Assembly (NCBI RefSeq): GCF_900119185.1
Contig: NZ_FPJE01000012.1
Location: 1 to 64,000, forward strand
Direction of reading: 5' to 3'
Length of the DNA: 64,000 nucleotides
DNA from: Sinomicrobium oceani
GTDB lineage: Bacteria; Bacteroidota; Bacteroidia; Flavobacteriales; Flavobacteriaceae
The position numbers and the translations under genes were made by a program. Under the pieces are notes generated by a model. The model saw only the letters and a program-made list of their open reading frames with translations, was not told the origin of the DNA and made no database searches. Shown piece after piece: positions 27,017-36,329 of the stretch (its first letter is position 1; every line of letters begins with the position of its first letter).

Positions 27017-27034
27017 TTTTCGTAAAGTTGATCG

Positions 27035-27562
27035 TTATGGATCCAATCCGAAATAAACCATCACAGCCTGATAGTCTTTAAGATCCAGATCGGCAGGTGT
27101 GAGCCCGCGTAGGGCTTCCGAATTTACAGCTACAATTTTTAATTGATCAAAGGATAATGTGTTTCCGAAAAACTCCCTGCTTGTGACTTTTTTTGTATAA
27201 ATACTGAGATTTACGAGATTAGGATTTAAAGTGTCTTTGTGGTGCTCTCTATATATTTGGTAATCTTTGTCTGTTCTTACCCCCGGGATGGGATACCATT
27301 GGTCATCTCCTTCGGAATTGTAAAAACCGGTATATATATATAATTGTTCCTCATCTGAATCCGCATCTGTTGAAGAAGGCAGGATAATTTGCAGGGTAAG
27401 GCTGTCTTTGAAATGTAACTCCCGGTAGTTATATAAAACCGCATCGCCATTTGTACTGATAACAGGGCCGGCAGTAACGTGGTTGTCATCATTGGAACAG
27501 GCTATGAAAAAAAACATACTCAATATAAGAATTGTGGTATGTCGAATGTTTATTGTTTTCAT
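27035..27562 (-). CDS. Hypothetical lipoprotein
   Basis: A 175-residue protein with a lipoprotein signal ending FFFIACSNDD (lipidated Cys22). The acidic residues just after the Cys resemble the outer-membrane/surface export signal of Bacteroidota lipoproteins. Nothing else is recognised: the mature part is beta-rich, with text such as YIYTGFYNSEGDDQWYPIPG. It lies 31 bp after the CARDB-type secreted protein gene on the same strand and may be co-transcribed with it. Confidence 0.6.
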   Translation of the reverse strand: MKTINIRHTTILILSMFFFIACSNDDNHVTAGPVISTNGDAVLYNYRELHFKDSLTLQIILPSSTDADSDEEQLYIYTGFYNSEGDDQWYPIPGVRTDKDYQIYREHHKDTLNPNLVNLSIYTKKVTSREFFGNTLSFDQLKIVAVNSEALRGLTPADLDLKDYQAVMVYFGLDP

Positions 27563-27592
27563 TTTCAGTTAAGTTTAATTAATTCTGTGATA

Positions 27593-28465
27593 TTAAAAGT
27601 TTTCTCTATATCTTATAGGTATTGCAGTTGTATTATTGTTTTCATTGCTTTCGGATATTGATTTTTCATCATCGAGAACGATGAGTAAATAATAATTGCC
27701 GAATGCCTGATTATAATCGAAATCAGCTCCTAAAATATTCGTAGAAGTATCTTTTGAATTTCCCGCTGATATGGAACTGACGGAAAGGCTTTTGAATTTG
27801 AAATCATCGCTACTTAATTCGGTGTCATCGGAAAGGTAAATTCCTGTTTTTGATGAACCTGAATTTCCATCTCCCGCATTTGTTATAACAATAAGTTGAA
27901 AATTAATACTTCCGCCGTTACGGGATAGAATATGCCTGCCTGATCCGAGATTATTTAGAAACGGAGAACATCCGGAACATTCACTTGTTATTATGGTCCC
28001 GTTTTTATCCAGCACCAGATCCGGCTCTCCTTGGTCCTCGGGACAACCGTTATTGGAAGGTGGTCCGGGTTGGTTAGGGCACTCGTCCTGATTATCGGGA
28101 ACGCCGTCTCCATCAGAATCCGGACCTGGACAGGTAATGGTAAAGGATAAAGAAAAAATATTACCATTAACGGCATCTTCATCCGAATCGTTAGTGGGGA
28201 AATCAAAAGCTTTAGTAACTTTATAATATTTTAAACCTTTACCAAAGCCCAGGTCTACCTGATATATATTACCTATGGGTAAAGGAGAGTCAATATTGAC
28301 ATTTATTTTATAAGACTGGACTCTGATATTATCACAATAATTGTTTTTAGCTTGCTGGAAAGTACCTCCTAATTCCGCAAATTCATGGTATTTATAATTG
28401 GTTTGAGCTACCCCTTTTGAAATGAGAAAGAAAATAAAAATAAATAAGTAAACATTTTTTTTCAT
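27593..28465 (-). CDS. Secreted protein with calcium-binding TSP3-like repeat and CARDB-like domain
   Basis: A 290-residue protein with a signal peptide ending KGVAQ. A short calcium-binding stretch DSDGDGVPDNQDECPNQPG (about residues 115-133) resembles thrombospondin type 3/OmpA linker repeats. The C-terminal half (about 150-285) looks like a CARDB adhesion domain: PDLVLDKNG at its start and LIVLDDEKSISESNENNNT near its end, where the ESNENNN motif is characteristic. There is no T9SS C-terminal sorting domain. It probably binds or bridges at the cell surface; substrate unknown. Confidence 0.7.
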   Translation of the reverse strand: MKKNVYLFIFIFFLISKGVAQTNYKYHEFAELGGTFQQAKNNYCDNIRVQSYKINVNIDSPLPIGNIYQVDLGFGKGLKYYKVTKAFDFPTNDSDEDAVNGNIFSLSFTITCPGPDSDGDGVPDNQDECPNQPGPPSNNGCPEDQGEPDLVLDKNGTIITSECSGCSPFLNNLGSGRHILSRNGGSINFQLIVITNAGDGNSGSSKTGIYLSDDTELSSDDFKFKSLSVSSISAGNSKDTSTNILGADFDYNQAFGNYYLLIVLDDEKSISESNENNNTTAIPIRYRENF

Positions 28466-28555
28466 AATTAATGATTTGGGAATTCAACATTCTCAAATTA
28501 GGATAAAAATGAATAATGTATATTTTTGTAAGTTTACTATTATGTTATGAAAATA

Positions 28556-28593
28556 AAAAGAGGATACCCCGACTTTTTGGGCATCCTCTTTTT
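28556..28593. terminator. Terminator after the Pho-linked TonB receptor
   Basis: AAAAAGAGGATACCC pairs with GGGCATCCTCTTTTT (one mismatch). It lies 94 bp past the receptor's stop on the minus strand and has A/T runs on both sides. Confidence 0.88.
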
Positions 28594-28686
28594 ATTTGGG
28601 CAAGTACCTGGTTAGGGGTTAAGTGTTTTATTTTTAGATTTTTGTATTAATTTTCGAATACCCTCTTGAGAAATTATACCAAAATG

Positions 28687-31503
28687 TTAGAACTGGTAAC
28701 TGTAACCTATCGAAAATTCTCTTCTCGGTGCACGAAACGAGAAGTTCTGGTTTTCGGCGCGGAAGGACTCATACTGGCTTTCTCTATCATCGTCCAGTAA
28801 GTTATCTACTTTGATACTTATTTTAGAACGTTGATCTTTGCCAAACATCTTGGAAAAATTAAAGTTTAGGCTGTTAAAGGGCATGGTATACACGTCGGGG
28901 TTTAGTCCGGCAGAACCTACTACCTCCAGGGTTTTGCCCTGAACATTATAGAATAGCCCGCTTTCCAACCCTATTTCTTCATTTTTATAATTTAATCCGG
29001 CATTGATCAAATAAGGGGATTGCCCCTGAAGTTCCCTTGTATCATCAATAGTCTCACCTTCCTTACGAAAATTATTACGGCCTTCATATTCCTGAGGGGC
29101 CATATCAATTTTAGAGTCTATCAGGGAAACATTCAGGTTTAAGGATAGCTTTTTCAAGCCCTCAGTAATAAAACCGAAATGTTTACGTGCTTCGAATTCT
29201 ATACCAAAAACCTGTGCGGAAGGCGAATTTCGAGGAGTGAGATTGTTAGGAGCCGTATTGTTGTAGGCGACAATTTCTATCGGGTTTTTAAAATACTTAT
29301 AAAATCCGCTAACAGCAAACATCTGAGCATCTTCCCCGAACAATTCCCAACGGAGATCGACATTGTCAATTTCGGTAGGTTCGAGATCCAGATTACCTAT
29401 AAAAACCAATCCGGTGAGTAGATCGGCGATTTCCACCAGCGATTTTTCTTTAAAACTCGGGCGGGCGATCGTTCTGGAATAGGAACTACGGATATTCATA
29501 TGATCATTTAGGCTGTAAATAAGGTTTGCTGAGGGAAAAAGGTCCAGGTTGTCAAGAACTTTTTCATCATCCAGTTCTCTGGTTCCATTATTATTTTGTC
29601 CTGTAAAGAAGTGTGTAAAGTACTCTCCCCGTAATCCGATAACAGCCCTGAGCTTTTCAAGAGGTTTAAATTCACCGGAAATGTACAATGCTGCCGTATT
29701 TTGACTTGCATTAAAAGTGTTTGCAGGTTGAAAATTTCCTCTTATGAATGATCCGGAGTTAGTTTGAGGAGTCCATATATGCTCCGGGGCCAGGATAGCG
29801 TTGGGATTTCCGTTGAAATCAACAGTATTAACTGCCCGAAATCCGATATCATAACTGTAAATACTATAGTCTCGTTGTTTATAGCTGTACAGGCCTCCGA
29901 ATTTTAGAAGTGATTTTCTGTTGAACAGGGAAAAGTTTTTGGTAAAATCCAGTTTTCCTACAATATTATTTTCAACGAGATCTCTCCAGAGGCGTACAGG
30001 GTAACCGGCATCGGAACTTATGCTGTAAGTTCCGTCATTGTTAATAATAAAGGTAGTTAGCCTGGCGTCTTTGTCCTGAACACTGGCCCGGGTGGGGGCT
30101 ACATTCCATTCGGTAGTGAATGAGGCATCTTTATTGGTGTGTTTACCGGAAAACAACAGACTGGTCACCGAGCGTTCCGTGTATTCCAGGTAATCTTTTA
30201 CTACTTGTATGGAATTGGAAACTTGTGTGTCTTGATTGTAGATAGAGGCCTGGTTTTCTCCATTTTGAAGACGGAGGATATTAAAGCGATATTTAGATCT
30301 TTCTGTCTTATAAGATAATCCTGCTAATCCGGAAAGTAACACATTGTTTATGCCTAAATCACCAACTCTCCTGCGATCGTATCTCATTTCGTAATTATCA
30401 GATTCACTCCACTTTTGGTATACCCCTTGGTCAAAATTTTCATAGAAGGAAGTGGTGTTTTTGTAGTCTATAGAGGCAATAAGCCCCAGTTTGTTATCAT
30501 TACCTACATCAAACTGATTTCCGTAGCTAAAACTCAGACCGAAGTTGGGCATGGAGTTTTTCCGTTGTGCCGCCATTTGCGGATCAAAAGAGCGTGTAAT
30601 CCCTTCCAGAGTACCGTTGTCGGATGGAGGAAGAGGAATGTTGGCAGTAGATGAAACGGGCAGTTTCCTGGTACCGTCATCAAACCCCAGAAAGTCGGTG
30701 CCTCCGCCGTCATAGGTCAGGAAATTATCTTTAAAGTGCATGTCCGGGTTAAAACCTCCCGATACAGAAAGAGACATCTGCTTCGAAGTTGGGAAATCCT
30801 TGGTTACGATATTGACCATTCCCCCCGTAAAATCGGCCGGAAGTTCGGCGGCAGCTGATTTTTGTACGATCAGATTTTCCAGGATATTGGTGGGGAAAAT
30901 ATCCATTTGTACTGTGTTTTTGTCCGGATCCAGACCCGGGATATCCATACCGTTCAAGGTAGATTTGGTATAACGATCTCCCAAGCCACGTACGTATACG
31001 TATTTCCCTTCTTGTACGGATACTCCCGGAACCCGTTTTACTGCCGAGGCAATGTCACCGGCCCCGGTTTTTTTGATCCCTTCGGAAGATAGTCCGTCCA
31101 GCAAAGTGACGGAATTCTTTTGGATACTGAGTACCGAAGCCTCGGTGTTTTTCCGGGTAGTGGTGGTGACTACTACTTCTTCTAAAGCCGTGGAAGACTG
31201 GTTGAGGGTAACGTTTAGTTCCACGGTTTCGCCGGAGGTTACCTTTACTCCTGTGATTGCTTTGGTTTCATAACCTATAAACGAAAAGATAACCGTATGA
31301 GTACCGGCTTCGACATCCAGGGAGTAAAGCCCGTCAAAATCGGAAGTGGTCCCGTTAGTGGTGCCCTTTATCACTACATTGGCAAAGGGCAGTACGTCAT
31401 TAAACTCACCGTCCATTATTTTTCCGGTAACCGTACCCGATTGGGCAGATAAAAACTGGGTTATGGCGGAGATAACAACAACTGAAAAAAGTTTCTTTAA
31501 CAT
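28687..31503 (-). CDS. TonB-dependent receptor with carboxypeptidase-like domain
   Basis: A 938-residue outer-membrane receptor. After a signal peptide (cleavage near FLSAQ) there is a CarboxypepD_reg-like domain (about 22-105, GKIMDGEFNDVLPFANVVIK), a plug (about 125-260, with VKRVPGVSVQEGKYVYVRGL and the NGMDIPGLDPDK loop), and a 22-strand barrel ending in IGYSYQF. No SusD is present; instead a beta-helix lipoprotein precedes it in the operon. Being divergent from phoB/phoR, it is likely phosphate-responsive. The ligand is unknown; phosphate esters or phosphorus-containing compounds are an inference. Confidence 0.9.
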   Translation of the reverse strand: MLKKLFSVVVISAITQFLSAQSGTVTGKIMDGEFNDVLPFANVVIKGTTNGTTSDFDGLYSLDVEAGTHTVIFSFIGYETKAITGVKVTSGETVELNVTLNQSSTALEEVVVTTTTRKNTEASVLSIQKNSVTLLDGLSSEGIKKTGAGDIASAVKRVPGVSVQEGKYVYVRGLGDRYTKSTLNGMDIPGLDPDKNTVQMDIFPTNILENLIVQKSAAAELPADFTGGMVNIVTKDFPTSKQMSLSVSGGFNPDMHFKDNFLTYDGGGTDFLGFDDGTRKLPVSSTANIPLPPSDNGTLEGITRSFDPQMAAQRKNSMPNFGLSFSYGNQFDVGNDNKLGLIASIDYKNTTSFYENFDQGVYQKWSESDNYEMRYDRRRVGDLGINNVLLSGLAGLSYKTERSKYRFNILRLQNGENQASIYNQDTQVSNSIQVVKDYLEYTERSVTSLLFSGKHTNKDASFTTEWNVAPTRASVQDKDARLTTFIINNDGTYSISSDAGYPVRLWRDLVENNIVGKLDFTKNFSLFNRKSLLKFGGLYSYKQRDYSIYSYDIGFRAVNTVDFNGNPNAILAPEHIWTPQTNSGSFIRGNFQPANTFNASQNTAALYISGEFKPLEKLRAVIGLRGEYFTHFFTGQNNNGTRELDDEKVLDNLDLFPSANLIYSLNDHMNIRSSYSRTIARPSFKEKSLVEIADLLTGLVFIGNLDLEPTEIDNVDLRWELFGEDAQMFAVSGFYKYFKNPIEIVAYNNTAPNNLTPRNSPSAQVFGIEFEARKHFGFITEGLKKLSLNLNVSLIDSKIDMAPQEYEGRNNFRKEGETIDDTRELQGQSPYLINAGLNYKNEEIGLESGLFYNVQGKTLEVVGSAGLNPDVYTMPFNSLNFNFSKMFGKDQRSKISIKVDNLLDDDRESQYESFRAENQNFSFRAPRREFSIGYSYQF

Positions 31504-31540
31504 CAGTCAAATGGTAATTTTAGTTTTTTTTAAATTAAGC

Positions 31541-31575
31541 AAAATGCCCAAGGGAAGAATACCCTTGGACATTTT
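31541..31575 (-). terminator. Hairpin between lipoprotein and TonB receptor
   Basis: AAAATGCCCAAGGG pairs with CCCTTGGACATTTT with one mismatch, in the 103-bp gap. It may attenuate transcription into the receptor or stabilise the upstream mRNA. Confidence 0.65.
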
Positions 31576-31606
31576 GTACTGAAATATAGGATTTTGTATT
31601 CTGTGA

Positions 31607-32905
31607 TTAGAACTCAACTCCCATTGAAGCGGCATAGGTCCAGTCGAATACAGAAGCATTTGCTCCACTTGTTGCGTCAGCTGCGTCAATAGCTTCAGCG
31701 TTGTTGTAAAATTTGGTGTCATCACCTGGCTCGAAATCACCTGCAAAAATATTTTCCCAGTTGACATTTTCCGGTAATACGATTTGCCAGTCCAGGAATG
31801 TGATATTGTCATTGGCAAGTTCGGTAGCGGAGTCTGCTCCATTGATCTTCACGGTAGCTTCTGCTCCGAAACCATAGGCCAATACGTTTTCCAGGTTAAC
31901 CAGAAGACCGTCCCTCAGGTCCGCATAGCCACTGGTGGTCCCCGCGCCGATCAGGGTGATGTTTTTTAAGGTATGCGTCATGTCAGCACCTGTAGTTCCT
32001 TCAGGTCCGTCCATTTCGAGAGCGGTTCCGGATATGCTACTCATGATAACAATGCCGTTATCCATAGTTCCGGACCATCCCTGATCGGTATCAAAACCGT
32101 CATCGCCCTGAGCCCAAACCAAAGCATTGGTTACATTTACAGTACCACCGAACCATTCGATACCATCGTCCTGGTTGGCTACTATTTCTACGTTTTCAAT
32201 GGTAGTTCCACGTCCGACTCCTCCGAGAGTAAGTCCGTTAATTTCATTATCCTGACCAATAGTGATTCCCCCGTGACGAATAGAAATGTATTTGATCACT
32301 CCAGAATTATCTTCGGGATCGGTACCTCCGTACTGACCAAAAGATTCAGATGCAGGAATACCCTCTATCTGAGCTGTTTCATTATCACCGGGAGCTGAGA
32401 TCGGAGCTTTTCCCAGTACGATAACCCCTCCCCAAAGACCTACGTCATTCTGGTCGAGATTAGTACCATATAATTCACCGGGTTGAATATTGTCTGATTC
32501 GGCAGTAAAGATAATGGGGTTATCTGCTGTACCTTCAGCCATCAATTTTCCTCCCTGATCCACAACCAATGCAGAAGCAAGAGATTCCTGGCCGGGCTTA
32601 CCCTTTATAATGGTTCCAGGCTCAATAGTTAGTGTTACATCTTCACCAACAACTACTTTTCCTTCAAGAAAGTAAATTTTGTCGGCAGTCCATGTTTCGT
32701 CTTCTTCCAGAATACCACTTTTTGTTACTTCACTTCCTGCTTCACAAGGCTCACAAGATCCTCCGCAGTCAACTCCTGTCTCGTCTCCATTTTGAATACC
32801 GTCGGAACACGTTGCAGGTTGTGATGAAGAGTCATCGTCACCCGAACAGGCAACAGCAAACATGGCTGCAAGTACAATAATTGGTAAAAAATTGATTTTC
32901 TTCAT
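31607..32905 (-). CDS. Surface lipoprotein with parallel beta-helix-like repeats, Pho-linked
   Basis: A 432-residue lipoprotein (lipobox FAVAC, Cys20; followed by SGDDD, an acidic export signal). A short Cys-rich block (Cys33, 47, 51, 54: CSDGIQNGDETGVDCGGSC) precedes a long region of irregular strand repeats such as LTIEPGTIIKG, GKLMAEGTADNPIIFTAE and GVGRGTTIENVEIVANQDDG, consistent with a right-handed beta-helix. The first gene of an operon with the TonB receptor; it may hand a substrate to it, as SusD does for SusC. It is divergent from phoB and shares the TATGTTA site array. No enzyme motif is recognised. Confidence 0.7.
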   Translation of the reverse strand: MKKINFLPIIVLAAMFAVACSGDDDSSSQPATCSDGIQNGDETGVDCGGSCEPCEAGSEVTKSGILEEDETWTADKIYFLEGKVVVGEDVTLTIEPGTIIKGKPGQESLASALVVDQGGKLMAEGTADNPIIFTAESDNIQPGELYGTNLDQNDVGLWGGVIVLGKAPISAPGDNETAQIEGIPASESFGQYGGTDPEDNSGVIKYISIRHGGITIGQDNEINGLTLGGVGRGTTIENVEIVANQDDGIEWFGGTVNVTNALVWAQGDDGFDTDQGWSGTMDNGIVIMSSISGTALEMDGPEGTTGADMTHTLKNITLIGAGTTSGYADLRDGLLVNLENVLAYGFGAEATVKINGADSATELANDNITFLDWQIVLPENVNWENIFAGDFEPGDDTKFYNNAEAIDAADATSGANASVFDWTYAASMGVEF

Positions 32906-33009
32906 TTTAATCAGGTTTAATTAATTTCTTTGCGTTTACTGAAATTATTTTACAGAACACTATCTGTTTTCATGTTCCGGGGCAAAGAAAGGAGGGCTTT
33001 GTAAAGATG

Positions 33010-33078
33010 ATGTTACTTGGAAATTAAAAATATGTAAGCTCTATGTTACATTTATGTTATGAGATTAAAAGAATGTTA
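33010..33078. promoter_or_regulatory. Candidate Pho-box array
   Basis: ATGTTA or its variant ATGTAA starts at 33010, 33032, 33043, 33054 and 33073. The three central sites are TATGTAA-4-TATGTTA-4-TATGTTA, giving an 11-bp period like the 7-bp direct repeats of PhoB boxes. It sits just upstream of the phoB-like promoter and between divergent genes, so it could control both. Confidence 0.65.
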
Positions 33079-33083
33079 ACCGC

Positions 33084-33113
33084 TTTGCTTTTTTAATATT
33101 ATCTTTACTTTTG
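33084..33113 (+). promoter_or_regulatory. Bacteroidota-type promoter of the response-regulator gene
   Basis: TTTG at 33084-33087 and TACTTTTG at 33106-33113 (matching TAnnTTTG) are separated by 18 bp, close to the 19-bp ideal. The start codon is 34 bp downstream. Confidence 0.65.
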
Positions 33114-33146
33114 GCATGAAATAACACCACGAAAATTAACACGCAG

Positions 33147-33833
33147 ATGAAAAAAAGAGACATCCGGATTTTATTGGTAGACGATGAACCGGATATACTG
33201 GAGATAGTCGGTTATAATCTTTCTTCGGAGGGGTATAACGTGTCTACGGCAGGGAATGGTATAGAAGCTATAGCCAAGGCCAAAAAAGAACGCCCTCACC
33301 TGGTAATCCTGGATGTGATGATGCCCGAAATGGATGGTATTGAGGCTTGTGAACAACTCCGTAAGATCCCGGAATTGTCCAGCACGATCATTACTTTTCT
33401 CACGGCCAGGGGAGAGGATTATTCGCAGGTAGCCGGTTTTGATGCCGGAGCGGACGATTATATCACCAAGCCAGTTAAACCCAAAGTTCTTGTCAGCAAG
33501 GTAAAGGCGTTGTTACGGCGTTTAAAAGATCAGCAGGAGCCCGAGGAAACCGTAGTTAAGGTAGGGGATATCACCATCAACAGGGATGAATACAAGATCG
33601 TACAGAAAGGAAATGAGATCATACTGCCCCGTAAAGAATTCGAACTGTTATCGCTGCTGGCTTCCAGGCCCGGAAAAGTCTTTAAACGGGAAGAGATTCT
33701 GGATAAAGTGTGGGGTAACGAAGTTATCGTAGGCGGGCGGACCATAGACGTTCATATCCGTAAGCTCCGTGAAAAAATAGGAGATGATCACTTCAATACC
33801 GTGAAAGGCGTCGGATATAAATTTGTATTATAA
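33147..33833 (+). CDS. phoB: PhoB/OmpR-family response regulator
   Basis: A 228-residue transcription regulator. The receiver domain (about 5-118) has the acidic pocket DDE at 12-14, the phospho-acceptor Asp56 in VILDVMMPEMDG and the Lys of DDYITKPVKP. A winged-helix DNA-binding domain follows (about 130-226, ending GRTIDVHIRKLREKIGDD and VKGVGYKF). Length is standard. Its kinase gene follows after 246 bp. The PhoB-type box upstream suggests autoregulation. The Pho assignment rests on that box and on the kinase type; another OmpR-family signal is possible. Confidence 0.85.
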   Translation: MKKRDIRILLVDDEPDILEIVGYNLSSEGYNVSTAGNGIEAIAKAKKERPHLVILDVMMPEMDGIEACEQLRKIPELSSTIITFLTARGEDYSQVAGFDAGADDYITKPVKPKVLVSKVKALLRRLKDQQEPEETVVKVGDITINRDEYKIVQKGNEIILPRKEFELLSLLASRPGKVFKREEILDKVWGNEVIVGGRTIDVHIRKLREKIGDDHFNTVKGVGYKFVL

Positions 33834-34079
33834 ACTGCCGCTGAGAGCCTGTTCGACCACAGCATCATCCGGTCATTTCATTAGGAAACGGAACGATCGT
33901 GTACCCTGTACCAGGGTAAAAATAAAATAGATATAACAATGAGCGCTCCCCTTCAGGGGAGATGCCGGAGACAGCGGAGGATCCTTTCTTTGTCCCGTAT
34001 CTGCCACCTGTCTGCACGGATATGCTCATTTTCAAAACTTTCCGTTTCTTTGTACGGAAGAAACGATCAACCCTGACAA
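33834..34079. other. Gap between response regulator and kinase genes
   Basis: 246 bp with a small CCCCTTCAGGGGAG hairpin near 33950 and no protein-like frame. Longer than usual for a two-component operon. Confidence 0.35.
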
Positions 34080-35162
34080 ATGCCGACCAAGTTAAAGAAA
34101 TCTTATAAGTTTGCCCTGCGTTCTTCGCTGTATATTACCTTGGTTTCTACTGCGTTTATTGCACTTCTGCTCTATATCCCGGCGCTTTCCGGGGCGAGGG
34201 GAGGGAGTTACGGGCGGTTGTTGCTCATTTTTGCAGTGACCAATTTTTTCTTTTGTTTTTTTATCATTCAGTTCCGTGTAGAACGGTTTATTTACCGAAG
34301 GGTGAAAAAAATCTATGACGATGTGTCTTTGCTCGAATCTACTTCTTTTCATCAGCAACCCATAACCACAGACATGGCTACCCTGACCCGGGAAATTGAA
34401 AAGTTTGCACAGGGCAAAAAACTGGAAATAGAAACCTTAAAGGTCCGGGAGACCTATCGTAAAGAATTTATCGGGAATGTTTCACACGAGCTGAAAACGC
34501 CTTTGTTTACGGTACAGGGGTATATTCTCACCCTGCTCGACGGAGGGATCAAGGACAAGGCAATCCGGAAAAAGTACCTGCAAAGAGCGGCCAAAGGCGT
34601 GGAGCGGCTTATTTATATTGTTCGCGACCTGGATATGATTACCAAACTGGAAGTGGGCGATCTGCATCTCGATTACAGTACATTCAACATCGTTGAAGTC
34701 GTCGAAAATTCTTTTGATCTCCTGGAGATGAAAGCGGCGAAAAAGAACATTACCCTCACTTTCGATATGAACTATGAAGAACCCGTTATGGTCTATGCCG
34801 ATAAGGAGCGGATCCAGCAGGTGGTGACCAACCTCGTGGTCAACTCTATCAAATATGGCAAACCGGACGGAACTACCGAAATAAGTATTGAGAACCTGAT
34901 AAAAAATAAAGTTATTGTCAGGGTTACGGATAATGGTGAGGGGATCGAAAAACAATACATCCCGAGGTTGTTCGAACGCTTCTTCCGAGTAGATAAAAGC
35001 GGAAGCCGTAAGGAAGGTGGTTCGGGCCTTGGCCTCTCTATCGTTAAGCACATTATGGAGGCGCATAACGAAAAGATCTATGTGGAAAGTGTCTACGGTA
35101 TAGGTTCTGAATTTTCCTTTACCCTGGAAAAGGAGGTTGAGCCTCCCCGGGCAGTAAAATAG
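34080..35162 (+). CDS. phoR: PhoR-like sensor histidine kinase
   Basis: A 360-residue membrane kinase. Two membrane segments (about 16-36 and 46-64) enclose only about 10 periplasmic residues, so it senses inside the membrane or through a partner, as PhoR does through the Pst system. HisKA follows, with phospho-acceptor His136 in GNVSHELKTPLF, and HATPase_c (about 235-355) with NSIKYG, DNGEGIEKQY and GGSGLGLSIVKH. No PAS domain is evident, unlike E. coli PhoR. It is the cognate kinase of the preceding response regulator. Confidence 0.88.
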   Translation: MPTKLKKSYKFALRSSLYITLVSTAFIALLLYIPALSGARGGSYGRLLLIFAVTNFFFCFFIIQFRVERFIYRRVKKIYDDVSLLESTSFHQQPITTDMATLTREIEKFAQGKKLEIETLKVRETYRKEFIGNVSHELKTPLFTVQGYILTLLDGGIKDKAIRKKYLQRAAKGVERLIYIVRDLDMITKLEVGDLHLDYSTFNIVEVVENSFDLLEMKAAKKNITLTFDMNYEEPVMVYADKERIQQVVTNLVVNSIKYGKPDGTTEISIENLIKNKVIVRVTDNGEGIEKQYIPRLFERFFRVDKSGSRKEGGSGLGLSIVKHIMEAHNEKIYVESVYGIGSEFSFTLEKEVEPPRAVK

Positions 35163-35182
35163 TATCTCCGGTAGTTAGTCTC

Positions 35183-36259
35183 TTAAAGTACCTTGTTTTC
35201 CGTAGGCGAGAGAAAAATATCGAAAAGGTTGGTGAAATCTGTTTCATGAGGAGACCAATACGGAAGTCCTTTGTATTTTTCGATATCCGTCAGCATGTGA
35301 ATGCCGAATTTTTTTTGTGTGGCATGCGGCACCATTCCTTTTTTGTCCAGGCGTCTGGCCAGGTATTCCTGTTCGTACTGCCCGGGTGTAGGGATAAAAA
35401 AAGCTTTTTTTCCCAGTTTGGCCAGGTCCATAATAGTGGTGTAACCCGAACGGGACAGCACCATGGCACTTTGGTTGAGAGCATGCCCGAGTTCGTCCGA
35501 TCTCATAAAATTATAAACCGTGAGATTATCTTTCTTTTCGACATGCTGTGTAGCTTCGATCTCTCCCCTTACAAAGAGAATGCTTCCCCGGAACCCTGTG
35601 ATTTCCCGGATCAGTTTGTTTTCGAGCAGGGTACGTTGTGGTTCCGGACCGGATAGAATGATGGCCAGGTCATAACGCAATTCCGTTTCTTTTTTTTCGA
35701 GCCGGCTCAGCGGACCGATATACCGTACGGGAAGGCTGTTGTTTTTCAGGTGCCCGAGCTTTCCGCTGAGGTTGGGTTTGCCTTCCGCATCGGGTACCCA
35801 GCACTGGTCGAATTTGCGTATAAATTTCCGGTGAACGGAAGAACTGAGCCATGATGTACTCCCGGTCAGGACGTTGAGTTGATGTGTGATAAAGACCGAT
35901 GGGACGTGTTTGTGGTACACGCCCAGACGATTGTCGGAAATAATCCCCGAGATATTCCGCTCCCTGATAATTTTTTTGACCAGTTTCTTCTCTTTTGCAA
36001 TCGCTTTGACCATTTTCGGCGAGTCCCGGATCATTTTCAGTTTAAAAAATTTGCCTTCTTTGGCATATTCTATCTGGTAGGAAGGGAGGTAAAGGTTTTC
36101 CAGCTCCGGGAATTCTTTTCTGAGCAATTCCAGGGCAATGCCGTCCGATGCGATGACAGGGCAAAAACCGTTTTTTAGCAGTGCCCGTATAATGGGAATA
36201 CACCTGGTGGCATGTCCCAAACCCCAGTTGAGAGGAGCAACAAGTATCCGGTTGTTCAT
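35183..36259 (-). CDS. GT28/MurG-like glycosyltransferase
   Basis: I start it at 36259 (MNNRILVAPLNWGLGHATRC), giving 358 residues; the ATG 24 bp upstream adds residues not typical of the fold. The N-terminal block PLNWGLGHATRCIPII is a GxGHxxR nucleotide-sugar glycosyltransferase motif of the GT-B fold, and the C-terminal half has SRSGYTTIMDLAKLGKKAFFIPTPGQYEQEYLA, typical of GT28 enzymes that bind a UDP sugar. Flavobacteriia have such a conserved protein of unknown acceptor. It diverges from trmB by 70 bp. Confidence 0.82.
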   Translation of the reverse strand: MNNRILVAPLNWGLGHATRCIPIIRALLKNGFCPVIASDGIALELLRKEFPELENLYLPSYQIEYAKEGKFFKLKMIRDSPKMVKAIAKEKKLVKKIIRERNISGIISDNRLGVYHKHVPSVFITHQLNVLTGSTSWLSSSVHRKFIRKFDQCWVPDAEGKPNLSGKLGHLKNNSLPVRYIGPLSRLEKKETELRYDLAIILSGPEPQRTLLENKLIREITGFRGSILFVRGEIEATQHVEKKDNLTVYNFMRSDELGHALNQSAMVLSRSGYTTIMDLAKLGKKAFFIPTPGQYEQEYLARRLDKKGMVPHATQKKFGIHMLTDIEKYKGLPYWSPHETDFTNLFDIFLSPTENKVL

Positions 36260-36329
36260 GATTACAAAATAAGGATTTCCCAAACAGATAAATATTTCCT
36301 TAATTTTGCCAAAAAATTAAATTATTGTT

